64,000 bases of DNA from Diphasiastrum complanatum (GCA_029204225.1 CM055093.1:47996354-48060353), one strand, 5' to 3'; numbered from the stretch's first letter, positions 39,733-51,670 are shown. Notes: generated from the sequence alone by a model not told the origin. A program made the numbers and translations.

Positions 39733-40912
39733 AGCCAATTTCCTTTAGGTGCACACCTTCCTTTTTGCTTTTGTGGTGTTCTAGTCTCTCTTGGTTTGTG
39801 GCGAAAAATTTGAATTTTTTGCTTTCAAGTTAATACTTGAAAAGGTTGAACTCTTTTGGGAGAAAAAAAGAACTAGTTTTATTAATCGGTTGTGATTTTA
39901 GTCTATCTCTTTTCTTTTGAACCATGTTTTGGTTCTTTGTTTGAAAAGACATAAACACTTGCTTCTAGTTTTCAACTTAGAGTTGTAGATTATTATTCTA
40001 TTTTTGTTGTTTGTTAAAGAAAGGTTGTTCTGGGTATAAACTTTTTATTGAAGTTTGTATAACCCTTATCTCTCTTTTTATGAAACCCATTCTTTTGGTG
40101 GACGATGGCACTATCCACGCGACCGCCTACGCCCAATCTTCATGACAGTTAGTACTTGCAAGTATGATTTTGTACCTATAGGTTTCTCAACAGGTTAAGG
40201 GAGGGGGGGATAAATCCCCTTCCCTATTTGCTTTATTTCCACGACCATGGCCCTGACGGCTGATGGTTTCTAAGTTGACCGAGGGGTGGGGAAGGTAAAG
40301 TACCTTCCCCCCATTAAAACCTTTTGGATTTGACAGTAGCCGAATTGATGGCAGGGGTGGGGACGTGGTGCGCATCCCCACAGTCCCTTCTACTTGCAAA
40401 CTTTAGCTACAAAGTTGAAAAAAAAATCTTAACTCTATGAAAGATGTTTTAGATCTTTATTTAAAAGACGAATCTAAGCTAAACATCTTCAAGGTGTTTG
40501 CAAATCTTATGGTTAAAAAAAAACGGTTGAACCAAGCCAGACTTGGTGGCTATCCTTTTATGATCGTACTTCCTCATCCTCCCTCTTGGTACCTACATAT
40601 CTTCAAAGTTTGGAGAGGAGATGTAGTACGTAAGAGAGGGGAAGAGGGAGAGAAACCTTAATTAGATTTTTTAATCCTTTTGGAGTCCATGGGCCATGTG
40701 GCACCCTTTGGTGGTCCCACATGGTGAGATTGATCTAGAAAGGACAAATGGAGCCTTTTTGGGGCCCCACCTGTCCCTTTTGGATGGAAGAAGGGGAAAG
40801 GCTTTGAAGAGGGGGTAAAGGAGTGTACATTCACATTCCTTCATCCCATTTTTCCAAGTTGCTTTTGAGTGCCCCTTAAGCTCAAGTTTGCTTATTTTCT
40901 TGCGCTTTTGTG
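39733..40912. other. No gene recognised; one small hairpin
   Basis: The text has leader-like composition near 39733-40080, and GC-richer stretches follow. A 10-bp inverted repeat lies at 40288-40310 (GGGGAAGGTA, AAG, TACCTTCCCC). Frames of 70-90 codons on both strands have no motif. Confidence 0.4.
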
Positions 40913-41111
40913 CTATAAGAGTGAAGTCTTTAATTTCCAAATCAAGTAGTTTGAACCTTCTAGGTCCAAGATTGTAGTGATCTTAGCTTGAATATTGGTG
41001 ATCGACGACAGCTTTAATTCTGAATAACCTCTGGATAACGGCTCACTGATGGATGTATGAAGAATGCTGAGAGGGATGTGAAGATACCATTGTATCAATT
41101 TTAATTCCGTA
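40913..41111 (-). pseudogene. gag: Copia gag N-terminal fragment, element F
   Basis: On the minus strand, just past a primer-binding site, the frame reads ITTILDLEGSNYLIWKLKTS before a stop. That is the standard opening of copia Gag. No further gag follows, so this is a short stub of another copia element. Confidence 0.6.
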
Positions 41112-41124
41112 GGCTCTGATACCA
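41112..41124 (-). other. Primer-binding site, element F
   Basis: The minus strand reads TGGTATCAGAGCC, an exact initiator tRNA-Met complement. Confidence 0.9.
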
Positions 41125-41125
41125 C

Positions 41126-42020
41126 TGTAGAAAAAAATAGTAATTATTCTTTCACAGAGAACACGATGCAAGTTTGAATAAATCAAACTAATATCAGTGT
41201 CTTCAATTGCGATTGTATCTAATCTATGCACTAATAGAACAATATTAATTTTGATTGAATATGTGTAGAAATTATATGCAAAAGTAAGAGACAACTTAAG
41301 ACAATAAGAAACTATTGATAAAAAATGAATTTTTATAACTCTGAATCTGATTCATCAATATACATCTCTTGTTGTCTTATCTCACTATTGTGTCTCTGAT
41401 TGAGTGAGTGTGTTACAACGAGTAGTGCACATGTATTTATATTGATACAGGACAAGTCTTTTGGCCTTTCAATGCTATAACAGTAGATATCTAACCATTT
41501 ACGACGGTTGATATTTAAATAGATGCTCTATTTCCAGGCTCGAATAAAATCTATTCACAAATTATTCGCGACAGTCCGTCTCTTCCTCTCAGCTTCGTGT
41601 TTTGCGAATGGTTCGTGACACTTGTCTCTTCGCGACATTTTTGTCCTTCGCAAATTGTTCGCGACAGATGACAACTCTTGAGCTTGAAGAAGAAATCTAG
41701 AATATTTCGCAAATTGTTCGAGATAGTTTCGCGACAGGTGAGCTTGGAGAACAGCCCATAAGATTTCGCAAATTGTTCGTGACAATTTCATGACATCTGA
41801 GGCTTGAACAAGAAACATAATATTTCGTGACAAGATTCTGTTCGCGAATCTTTCGAGGTTCAACAAGAAAGCCACGAGCTTCTATAAAAAAATGTTTTGC
41901 AAATCTTTCGCGAATTTTTCGAGTTGATTGCAAGACAAATTTCATGAATCCTTCGCGAATCTTTTCGAGTTGGTCACGAACAAAAATGTTTCGAATTCGC
42001 ATTCGTTTCTTTCTCATCCT
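41126..42020 (-). repeat. 5' LTR of element F, rich in TTCGCGA words
   Basis: The inner edge is set by the primer-binding site. A TATAAATA box is at 41434-41441 on the minus strand. Upstream of it, from about 41545 to 42000, words such as 'attgttcgcgacag' and 'tttcgcgaat' recur in tandem. Related text appears at 53230-53500 and 59021-59095. The outer edge is not defined. Confidence 0.55.
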
Positions 42021-42545
42021 TTGTCAAGTAAACTCGCGCTTTGTTGGTAGAATCAAGGTCTATCTGATCAGTTGTTCTACAAAACCAACCCAACCAAACC
42101 TAGATCGTACAGATCTAGCCCCCAAGCTATTAATCAATAAGAGTCATGGAAAGAGGAGTCACACCAGCAGCATGTAGCTACCAATCACAAAATCAAGCAT
42201 ACACTAGTGAGAGCCCAGCAGGTATACATATACCCTCCAATGCCCATGCACCACTAGTAGTGCACTATGACACCTCACTGGACACCTTTGCAGCCTATTT
42301 GGCCACGTCATCCAGCTCCCTAATGACTCACTGATAGACCCATACCAACTCCACCACCATGTGTTTAGGCCTACAACCATTAATTATGACCATGTACACA
42401 TAAGGGCCCCAATTCCCTTATAGTCACAATTAACTTATGAGTTGTTGCTCCTGGTCCCTAGCGTGGACACGCTACCCGAGACCAGTCACGGGCATGACAC
42501 AAGGGTTTTGTCCCCATTTGCAACGTAGAAAATTGACGATAATAT
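42021..42545. other. Unassigned sequence
   Basis: Mixed-composition DNA without a recognised motif. Frames on the plus strand (42146-42334, 42437-42700) show no family features. Confidence 0.4.
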
Positions 42546-42950
42546 TCAAAATCGTTGAGGACTGGGATAATCGCTCAAAAACATTATGGCAATTGCAATC
42601 CGGGACCTGTCTAGCAGATCGTGCATGGAAAATTGAGATGTCCACTGATCAAGACAAGCCAAGACCACATCCTGGTGTCTGTCCTTTTTCTCCCCAGTGA
42701 AAGACTTTGGGGTAAACATCAGGTTAAGGAGTGTCTGCCGAGATTGGGACATAGCCCTCAGCTCGATCTTCGCCTGTTCATGCTTTGAGCACATGTCGAC
42801 AACCTATTGTTGCAACAGATTTATCACATGCAACATTTTTTCCATATCAGTCCTCCCGGGACTTGGAGCTTGGGTAACATCCATAGGGGTGTCCGTGGCA
42901 ACAACAAGGTGTAGGAAAAAACTAGAGAAAAAACGAGGAGCAATGGTGTC
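42546..42950 (-). pseudogene. gag: Possible Ty3/gypsy-type gag fragment
   Basis: The minus strand reads a short lead-in with MDVTQAPSPGRTDMEKML, a stop, then SQSRQTLLNLM, FTGEKKDRHQDVVLACLDQW and RIAIAIMFLSDYP. The spacing of an F-x-GE word, a W and a hydrophobic helix resembles gypsy Gag (Retrotrans_gag). The match is by pattern only, and the fragment ends in a stop near 42546. Confidence 0.35.
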
Positions 42951-43034
42951 CAAACCATTGAGGCTCCTCCTCAAACCTCAACCCCATCACATCTTGATAG
43001 TCTTCAATAGACATGATTTGAGATGCATCTTAAG

Positions 43035-44679
43035 ATACCTTGATCTTGGCCCCTTTCAAGGTTGAATGTAGATCTTCATAAAATATAACATCTTTACTCT
43101 CAATCACTTTTGAAATAGAGAGTATAAAGGCTTTATAGGCCTCCTTGGTGGATAAGCATCCAACCATGATCCATGAGCTTGGATCATCGTTCATTCTTGT
43201 TTCCAAGGGAATACGTGCAAAGCAAGGTCTTCCAAAGACTCTAACCTTAAGATTCTTGAATAATACATCATATGGTGTATTTCCTCCAAGAGCTCCATCA
43301 CTCCTCAAAGCTTTGATCTTCAATGAGAATTCCATCTCAACATATGCTTTGAATAGTAGGAAATAATCATGCACCATAAATCTTGAAGAGAGAAGACATA
43401 AACATGTGCATCTTGTGTGATCATCCTCCTTTGAAAGCTTGGATTCATAAGCAAATCAAGAGATTTTGCACTCTCTCTTGGATCCAATTTGTAGATGCCT
43501 TCATATCTAGATCCATGTGCAAGGATCTCACCATCCTTCTTGATCACACAATTGTCAATATGGAAATTGACATCAAGGCCACCATCAACTAATTGGCCAA
43601 CACTTATAAGATTCTTTGTAAGCTTGGGAAAAAAAAGAACCTCTTGAAGAGATAGAACTTTTGATGATGCAAGCTTCAAGGGAATGGTCCCTACTCCTTC
43701 AATTTTGAACTCTTGATCACTTGCAATATATCTGGACTTCTTGACTCCTCCATAAGGCATAATAGCTGAAAAGGAATCCTTGGAGCTACACATATGTGAA
43801 AATGCTCCACTATCAATATACCAAGAGTCATCCATCTTGAAGGTGGAAGAGGAGAATTTTGATGCCATAAGAGAGAATTCTCCATCACTTGCAATAAAGT
43901 CTTCTTTCTCATGAGAGATGTTGGCTTGCGTTAATTGATTCTTCTTCTTGAAACAATTGGTGGCATAGTGGCCTTTCTTTCCACAAAAAAAGCACTTAAC
44001 ATCTTTTTTCTTCTTCTATGAAGTAGAATATTGAGAGGAATCATCATCCTCTTCATCTTGGTCTTTTGCTTTGTCCTTAAAGAAGTGTAGGTGTTGCTTT
44101 TTGCTCCTCTCTTTGTGCTTGCCAAATAAAACTTTGTCTTCACCATTATGATTGAGTGACAATTTGTCCATCCTTAATAGATTGTTCTCATGCCTTGATT
44201 CTTCAGCCATTAGCACTCCTTGCAAAGCCTCCATCGAGTATGACTTGGACTAGCTCACTTTGTTTGATGGAATCTCCAATACAAGCAAGCTTTCTATGAA
44301 TGTCTTTCACTCTCAAAACATAATTAGTGGCACTCTCATCACTCCTTTGACAACTTTGAAATATTATATTTTTAAGAGTGAGGAGCCTAGAGGTATTTTT
44401 GGCCTCATAGATTGCTTTGAGAGTATCCCAAGCATCCTTGGCCGAAGTACAAGCACCAATCTCTCTCAAAATCTCATTAGAGGCATTCATCTTGATATAA
44501 TGGAGAGCCATCCTATCTCTCTTCTTATACTTTTGTACTTCTTGAAGGACTTGAGGCTCCTCCTCAATCCCAAGTACAATTTCCATCACATCTTGGAGTA
44601 TCAAGATTTACTCCATTCTAACCTTCCAAATAGAATAGTTGGAGGTAGATAGTCACACACTAGATTCCATGGATGCCAT
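43035..44679 (-). pseudogene. gag-pol: Copia family IV element A: gag, protease, partial integrase
   Basis: The gag ATG lies at 44679 (MASMESSV then stop). After a shift come NYSIWKVRM, ILQDVMEIVLGIEEEP and CTSAKDAWDTLKAIYE. Knuckle CFFCGKKGHYATNC lies near 43980. Protease reads SWYIDSGAFSHM near 43820. After LDPRESAKS a deletion removes the pre-integrase and first integrase motif. A second deletion joins LRSDG directly to GGNTPYDVLF, removing about 75 codons that copy C has, with the catalytic Glu among them. The match ends at VIFYEDLHSTLKGAKIK near 43035. It is the continuation of the 5' part at 50699-51465. Confidence 0.85.
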
Positions 44680-44802
44680 CAAAAGTAGTGAAGACTCCTT
44701 GTAATGAGACAATAAATGTTGCTTCTCTCCAACTATAGGATCTTTGAAAAGTGTACTACCAACTCCTATGCAAGATCTTGCAACAAAATGTGAGATGGAT
44801 CT
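44680..44802 (-). other. Distal 5' leader of family IV element A/G
   Basis: On the minus strand this matches about 54850-54975 of copy C's leader ('gagatcc/tatctcaca', 'tcctatagt', and others). It ends abruptly at the LTR of element B. Confidence 0.75.
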
Positions 44803-45315
44803 CACTTATAGATCAAGTACATCCATGAGTTGTGTACTGTCCAGCAGGTCTTCACACGTGTGAAGAGTGCCTAGTCATCCAGATCCACCAATGGGAGCGA
44901 TATGTGCTCATTTCCCAAAGTTGACTATTCTCTTTGGCTAGAAAACAAAAAGCTAATCTTCCACATTTATAGGAATATTCCCTATAAAATAGGATCTAAT
45001 GGAATCTTCTTATCTTATCTTCTAGAAGCTTATCCACATGTGTAAATGGTATCTTGACATGTGTGAGTAATAACTCATTCACATGGAAGTCCAATCTATT
45101 TACACAAAGTTTGACCAATTCGACCATTTTTAAGATTCTACTCAAAGGTCAATTTCACACTAGTGTAGGTCAAGCTAAAATCAATCTAACTTAATAAAAA
45201 TGACTTATGTACATTCTTTCACACGTGGGAATAGACTCCACACGTGTGAGATCCTATCAAGCTCAAATAACTTGAGATCTACAAGATACAACAAGTTGGA
45301 AGTGATATTTTAACA
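44803..45315 (-). repeat. 3' LTR of copia element B (truncated)
   Basis: It matches about 50205-50698 of the 5' LTR with few changes. On the minus strand it begins TGTTAAAATATCAC at 45315. The last ~340 bp of the LTR are missing at 44803, where leader sequence of element A/G begins. CACACGTGTG lies at 44853-44862 and 45239-45248. The second palindrome is lost from the 5' LTR by a ~20-bp deletion. Confidence 0.9.
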
Positions 45316-45330
45316 CTCTTCCTCACTTCT
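45316..45330 (-). other. Polypurine tract, element B
   Basis: The minus strand reads AGAAGTGAGGAAGAG immediately before the 3' LTR start. Confidence 0.8.
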
Positions 45331-47258
45331 AACTTGGCAAGTCTAATGTACACATATCTACAACTCCAAGAGCATCTCTTAACTTGAAAAATGAATCTTT
45401 AGCCAAAGGCTTGGTTAAGATATCAGCTATGCACTCGGATGAAGGCACATGATGAAGTTGAACCTCCTTGGATTGCACCTTCTCCCTCACAAAGTGATGA
45501 GCTATCTCAATATTCTTTGTTCTAGCATGGAAGATCGGATTGGTAGCAATTTGTTGAGAAGCTTGATTGTCACAATAGATGCAAGGGACCTCCTCGGCCT
45601 TTAGCACTTGAAGCTCCCAAAAGTCTTCTTAGCCATAGGAGTTCTTTGGTTGTTTAAGTCAATGCCTTGTACTCAGCTTCACAAGAGGAAAGAGAAATTG
45701 TACCTTGCTTTTTGGAAAGCCAAGATATCACTCCTCCACAAAGAAAAGTGACAAATGCACTTATGAATCTTCTATCCATCTTATCTCCTGCAAAATTTGA
45801 ATCTAAAAATGCTCTCAAGTACAAGTTAGATCCTTGATAGAGAATGCCAAAAAATCTAGTAGAAGAGACATATCTAAGCACTCTCTTGGCACTTTTCCAA
45901 TGATGCATCAAGGGACCTTGCATATATTGACTTAACTTGCTCACACTATAGCTCAAATCTGGTCTAGTGATTGTCAAATAGATTAAGGAGCCTATTAACT
46001 TCCTAAAGAGTGTGATGTCCTCAAAGGATGCTTCATCACAATCATTAGTAACTTTACAAGCTTGCTCCATAGGGGTGTCAATCCCTTTACAATCTTTCAT
46101 GCCAAACCTTTCAAGAATGGAAGTAGCATACTTTGACTGACTTATAAAAGTAAAATCACTACCTCTAGTAGCTTCTATTCCAAGTATGAACTTAAGAAGT
46201 CCTAGATCTACCATCTTGAATTCACTAGACAAGGAAACTTTAACATTTCTTATGCCTTCACCATCATTTCCTATCAATATGATATCATCAACATAAAGTA
46301 CTAAAATGATGATCTTTCCGTCATTACATTTGATGTACAAAGAAGGCTCATAAGAGCTAATCACGAAGCCAAGAGAGTAGAGAAAATCATGCAACCTAGA
46401 GTACCAAGCTCTAGGTGCTTGCTTCAAGCCATATAGGCTCTTCCTTAAGTGGCAAACCTTGTCCTCCTCACCATCCTTGATGAAGCCCTCAGGTTGCAAC
46501 ATGTATATTTCCTCCTCCAAGTAGCCATTCAAAAAAGCATTTGTCACATCCATTTGATAGAGATTCCACTTGAATAAAGTAGCAATACAAATGACCAATC
46601 TAATGGTTACAAGTTTTGCTACAAGAGCAAATGTTTCTTCATAATCTATGCCTTTAGTTTGAAGAAATCCCTTAGCAACCAATCTAGCTTTGTACTTACT
46701 TATAGGTCCATCTTGATTGTACTTTAGTCTATAGATCCACTTACATGCAAGTGGCTTCTTCCCATATGGAAGGTGTACAAGATTCCAAGTTTGATTATCA
46801 ATCAAAGCATCAAACTCTACTTGCATTGCATCTCTCCAAACTTGTGATCTACTTGCATCTTCATAACATGATGGCTCTTCAAGCATTGTGGTTAGAAAAG
46901 AGTAACAGGTAGAAGGAGATGTGTCTTCCCTTTGCTTCCCTTTCTCAAAGTATGTGAGCCTTAAAGGCTCGACCTTGCTGCTTGTGGATCTTCTCGACCC
47001 CTTTGGCACTTGATTTTGATCTTCCAAAAGATCATTTTCAAGAGGCTCCTCCTCGAGTGTTGCAAGCTCTTCATCACCTAAGAGATTAGATGAATTTGGG
47101 GACAACTTGTAACTTTGAGATTCATCAAACAAGACATCCTTGCTAGCTTTTACTTTCTTTGAAATAGGATCAAATATCCTATATCCTTTGCTATTTTCAC
47201 TATAGCCTACAAATATTCCTTTGAAGGAAGTTGCATCTTCTTTCCTTCTTGTTTCCAA
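45329..47258 (-). pseudogene. pol: Copia RT and RNase H, element B (one late frameshift)
   Basis: The main frame, 47258 to 45654, is 534 codons without a stop. It covers the integrase tail (FVGYSENSKGYRIFD), linker, RT opening (NQTWNLVHLP, CKWIYRLKYNQDG, YKARLVAKGF), QMDVTNAFLNGYLEEEIYM, KSLYGLKQAPRAWY, the catalytic LYVDDIILIG (YVDD at 46284-46295), TRPDLSYSVSKLSQYM, and RNase H through LSSCEAEYKALT. A shift at about 45610-45654 separates the RNase H end (CDNQASQQIATNP, IAHHFVREKV, DILTKPLA). A Pro-to-Leu change in FALVAKLV (usually FAPVAK) is visible. This is the best-preserved polymerase in the window, but it is separated from its own integrase. Confidence 0.9.
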
Positions 47259-48203
47259 AGGAATGTGGACATAACATATACATCCAAATTAAGATCTTTT
47301 GCATTGGGCTTATTGCCAAACAAAACTTGAAATGGTGAGATCCCACCAATAGCACTACTAGGAAGCCTATTACATAAGTAATTACCACAAGTTATGGCCT
47401 CCCCCCAAAAAGTGATGGGTAGAGATGCATCAAGTCTCATAGACTTTGCACATTCACAAAGACTCCTATTTTTTCTCTCGGCCGCCCCATTTTGTTGGGG
47501 GGTGTAAGACAAGTGAGTTCTCTCTTAATGCCATTGATCTCACAAAAGTCTCTCATCTTGTTGGAGATATACTCTCCTCCATTATCACATCTTAGAACTT
47601 TAATAAGTTGTTTTTCCACTAGAGACTTAAACTTTACAGAAGCTTCATATACAAGGCTTTTCTTAGGCAATAATTCAATCCAAGTGTATCTAGTACAATC
47701 ATCAATAAAAGTCACATACATTAAAGCTCCTCCATTACTTTCATGAGAAAAAATATGTACATCCAAATGGATAAGATCTAAAGGTGAGGTAGATCTTGTT
47801 AAAGATCTCTTGTAGGAAGTCTTGTGTGACTTTGCAAGGCCATATGCCTCACACACTTTGCCACACTTCTTAAAAGCTTTTGGTAGGTCGAGAGCTAGCT
47901 CCTTTGATGCCATGGATTCCACTGATTGAAGATTAGGATGGCCAATCTTTTGTGCCAAAGCTCCACTTGAGTCAACTCCTCCCTAACCATATTCACACTT
48001 TCAATAGCCACATTAGCATCCAACTTGAAAAGCCTTCCTTGCTTAATGCCACTAGCTATGCACTTATTGTTTTTCAAGATGGAACACACTCCATTCTTGA
48101 AATGTACATCTAGTCCATTGTCCATTAATTGACCAACACTAAGCAAGTTTTTTGTAACGGATGGAGCATACAAAACATTATCAAGATCTATCCTTTTAGA
48201 TGA
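47207..48203 (-). pseudogene. pol: Copia integrase, element B, frameshifted
   Basis: The protease tail (YAPSVTKNLLSVGQLMDNGLD) and pre-integrase word VELWHKRLA occupy 47895-48173, where the motif is broken by a shift. The frame 47437-47958 continues with LIHLDVHIFS, FIDDCTRYTWIELL, VLRCDNGGEYISN and GIKREL. These hold the two catalytic Asp of the DDE core. A shift near 47500 leads to SYTPQQNGAAERKNRSLCEC, which carries the catalytic Glu, followed by ITFWGEAI and GGISPFQVLF. The domain is complete in content but split over three frames. Confidence 0.85.
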
Positions 48204-49268
48204 TCATAAGCATAATGGAATAGATCCTATGCCATCTATCTTGCATTCTTGATCACTAGCAGTGTAGATTGGTTTCTTAGAATCACTACAAGAAAGTAGA
48301 TAAGAGAAATAATGTTTGTTGAATGACATGTGGGAACTAGCCCCACTATCAATCCACCATGTCTCTTGGCTTGATGTTGGTGTATGTGCTACCATCAAGG
48401 ATGTGTTGAAGCCATTTTCTTCCTCCTCCCCTTGTGCAAGATTGCCTTGATCTTCATTCCCCTTGGCTTCTGCTCCAGCATTTGGAAGCAAAGTTTCCTT
48501 TCTTCCCACAAAAGAAACACTTCAACTTTGCTTTGTTCTTTTGCTTCCCTTTGGAGGTAGATGCTCCATCCTTTGCCTCGGCCTCCTTGTCTTGGATCTT
48601 CTTGAAAGGATGAGACTTCTTCTTGTCTTTAGTTGTGAAGTTTGCTTTCTCATCACCATTATGTAGTGATAAGGACCCTATTCTTGTTTTGAGGTGTAGA
48701 ATCCTACTCTCCTCGGCCACAAGAACATTATGCAATTTTTCAATTGATGGAAGTTGGTCTTGAATAGCAAAAGATTGAAGCAGATTAGAGAACTCATCTC
48801 CTAATCCATTCAAGATTACTTGTACTAGTTCATTATCTTAGATCTTCTCTCCTATATATCCCAATTCTTTGTTCAAGGATTTTATCCTTAGGACATACTC
48901 TTGTCCATTTTCTCCACTTCCCCTCATGCTTTGCAAGATCAAGTTTCTTAACATAAGCACTTTTGGAGTATTATTGGATTCATAAATGTTCTTTAGCGAA
49001 TCCCAAGCCTCTTTTGATGTGGTACAAGAAGCCACCTCCTTCAAGAGGTCATTGCTTACATTTAACTTCAAGCAATGTAGGGCTAATCTAACCTTCTTCT
49101 TGTACTTTAGTTGTTCTTGGGGAGCTTGAGGTCTTCCTCAACTCCTAAGACAATATCAAAGAGATCATGAACCACTAGTAGTGATTCCATTCTTACTTTC
49201 CAAATGGAATAGTTTGTGGAAGTTAGTTTCTCACTAGATTCTAACATATATCCACCCATGGATGTCAT
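48204..49268 (-). pseudogene. gag-pol: Copia gag and protease, element B
   Basis: The ATG at 49268 begins MTSMGGYMLESSEKLTSTNY, then VHDLFDIVLGVEED before a shift near 49125. The frame 48838-49071 reads NVSNDLLKEVASCTTSKEAW. A stop at about 48838 precedes VMNGLGDEFSNLLQSFAIQD-like text. Knuckle CFFCGKKGNFASKC has all four ligand positions except that His is replaced (Asn at GNF). Protease ETWWIDSGASSHM has Asp-Ser-Gly at 48342-48350. Another shift lies near 48470. Same family as copy D. Confidence 0.85.
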
Positions 49269-49850
49269 TTTGAATGAAAGCCTATGAGATACACAAAGAT
49301 CTCTTGATAAGGTGTGATCTAAGATAGATTTCTAGCTTTCAAGAAGCTTCTAATCTCAGCCCAATCAATCCTAGTTCAACTTGGATGATGGTATAATAGA
49401 TCAACTACAAATATCCTAGCAATTCACTCAGCAAAGAAATTGATTCTAGTTCAATTTGGTTTGATATTTCACACATACTTAAGATTTGAACAAATCAGCC
49501 TTAAAGATCTGACCTAATGCTTCAAAATGAATTGCTTCAATGACTCAAATCATCATTTGATCATTAGCAATCAATATATTGAACCTAGATCTAGACAATG
49601 CACTAAAAACCTTGAATTTTGGACTAGTATGCACTTTTTTTGGATCAAAAACACTTATGGAAGTTAATTTGAAGGTTGATGTACGGTTTCACACGTGTGG
49701 ACAGTACTTCAGCAGCCCACAAATCGATCTTGACCAAAAACAATGATGTTACTTCTCACTCTGAAATCGCCCTCTCAATTAGAACTCAAAAACAACAGAT
49801 TGTCAATGATTTCGCGAGTACTATTAATCATTTAGATCACTCTTAGACTT
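49269..49850 (-). other. 5' leader of element B
   Basis: Untranslated leader between primer-binding site and gag. It carries one CACACGTGTG at 49690-49699. Confidence 0.7.
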
Positions 49851-49863
49851 GGCTCTGATACCA
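49851..49863 (-). other. Primer-binding site, element B
   Basis: The minus strand reads TGGTATCAGAGCC, an exact initiator tRNA-Met complement abutting the LTR end. Confidence 0.9.
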
Positions 49864-50698
49864 TGTCAATTTTCAGAGAAAAAGGACAAATATTGATTGT
49901 ACTATCAATCATTGAGAGTTATTGATTGCCTAATCCAAAGATCTATCAAGTTCTAGATGTTAGATCTTGATCTAGATGCTTTACACTATGATTTAGGCAA
50001 GAGCAATGGATCAAATGATCAAACACATGGATGGGCGGGCCTCACACGTGTGGAGGACAGTACCTGTATGGCTTGTTTACAGAGAGTAAAGTACATTAAC
50101 TTACAAATGCATTTCATTAATCAAAACGCAAGACAAATGTGAAAATCTCAACAAAACTAGAATTTGCCAATCTCACATCAACTTGTTATTGATTTGGTTG
50201 ATCTCTTTATAGATCAAGTACATCCATGAGTTGTGTACTGTCCAGCAGGTCTTCACACGTGTGAAGAGTGCCTAGTCATCCAGATCCACCAATGGGAGCG
50301 ATATGTGCTCATTTCCCAAAGTTGACTATTCTCTTTGGCTAGAAAACAAAAAGCTAATCTTCCACATTTATAGGAATATTCCCTATAAAATAGGATCTAA
50401 TGAAATCTTCTTATCTTATCTTCTAGAAGCTTATCCACACATGTGAATGGTATCTTGACATGTGTGAGTAATAACTCATTCACATGGAAGTCCAATCTAT
50501 TTACACAAAGTTTGACCAATTTGACCATTTTCAAGATTCTACTCAAAGGTCAATTTCACACTAGTGTAGATCAAGCTAAAGTCAATCTAACTTAATAAAA
50601 ATGACTTATGTACATTGTTTCACATGTGGGAACAGACTCCACAGCTCAAATAACTTGAGATCTACAAGATACAACAAGTTGGAAGTGATATTTTAACA
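49864..50698 (-). repeat. 5' LTR of element B (835 bp)
   Basis: On the minus strand it starts TGTTAAAATATCAC at 50698 and ends TTGACA at 49864. CACACGTGTG occurs at 50043-50052 and 50254-50263. The outer 494 bp are shared with the 3' LTR. It sits inside the leader of element A/G. Confidence 0.9.
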
Positions 50699-51225
50699 AA
50701 ACACTCCAAGAATCTACAAATCACTCAAATACAAGCCAATTGTATGAAAGAAAGTGGCTATGACCTCAAAATGATGACTAGATCTCAAATAGATGACATT
50801 GGCAAGCCTCTTCTTGAATTTTTTGGTCAAACTAGCAAGATATGATCAAACCAAATGTGTCCACAGAGGTCTAGGTGTCCTACCTAACCCTTTTCAAAAG
50901 CTTATAACTTCTGATTGGCTCCACCAAATGGATTGAAACAAATTGGTACAAAAACTAGACAAAACTAGCTTTCAAAAAAGCTATCTAGCACCAAATTTGG
51001 ATCTAACTTTGAAGAGAACTTTCCAAGTGAACTTGGCTGTACTTTATACGTGCCTGAGCAGAGAATTCCATACATCACCTGAAATGATTCAATCATTATG
51101 ATAATGAACCATCTTGATCCAAATTTCCTTGAGAGAGCATGGGAGATGCAATCAACACTCTCTAGATCTAGATTTTCATGAAAAGTTTGAAACTATGGAT
51201 GATAGATGCATCAAAAGCTTAGGTA
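50699..51225 (-). other. Proximal 5' leader of family IV element A/G
   Basis: On the minus strand this matches the leader of copy C (54236 to about 54755), for example 'aagttataagcttttga' and 'ttgtatttgagt'. The match resumes at 44802 beyond element B, so the two pieces were one leader. Confidence 0.8.
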
Positions 51226-51238
51226 GGCTCTGATACCA
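51226..51238 (-). other. Primer-binding site, element A/G
   Basis: The minus strand reads TGGTATCAGAGCC, an exact match. It adjoins an LTR end with the same form as copy C. Confidence 0.9.
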
Positions 51239-51465
51239 TGTGAAAATTCACACGTATGGGATTGCCCTAAAGTATGTGATTGATCTCCTAAGCAAGCTTG
51301 TGTACTTGTTGATTGATTCTAGATTGATTTCCAAGATCTAGATCAAAAAATCAAGACATAGAGGCAAAGATGGATGCATTTGTTGATATTTCATACACAT
51401 GAAAGGAAATGCTTTTTGAAAAAGCTAAGTAAAATTAAGCTCCTCTCCTCAGGTAGAGGGCTAAA
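51239..51465 (-). repeat. 5' LTR fragment of element A/G
   Basis: The inner end (cccatacgtgtgaattttcaca on the minus strand) matches the end of copy C's LTR, and 'gatctcctaagc' is shared further in. The match fades before 51465, so the LTR is truncated or diverged. Confidence 0.6.
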
Positions 51466-51479
51466 AACATGTTTTGGTG

Positions 51480-51570
51480 GTACAACACATTTTTCATTGT
51501 ACCTTTTGGTAGTACATTTCACTTTTTGGGAATTTTATTACTCATAATTGTTTTGATTCCACATTTTGCA
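51480..51570 (+). repeat. Dispersed repeat shared with 9720-9840
   Basis: The phrases 'tttttcattgtacc', 'ttttggtagtacatttcact' and 'ttttattactcataattgtt' occur in the same order at both sites. The unit has no coding content. Confidence 0.85.
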
Positions 51571-51670
51571 TGAATTTAAACAAGGTTGATTAAATCAAAA
51601 GATTTTTTTCCTTTAATCAAAAGATTATTATAAAACTTATCTAACTTGACAAATCATAACTTCCATAATT

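Noticed and set aside
42437-43065. Plus-strand frames opposite the gypsy-like gag and element A
   Set aside because: They are the antisense of better-supported minus-strand text.
44260-44652. 130-codon plus-strand frame
   Set aside because: It is antisense to the gag of element A, which has recognisable motifs on the minus strand.
48283-48300. CACTACAAGAAAG word resembling a CACTA end
   Set aside because: It lies inside the protease coding region of element B, with no subterminal motifs or break in the copia alignment.
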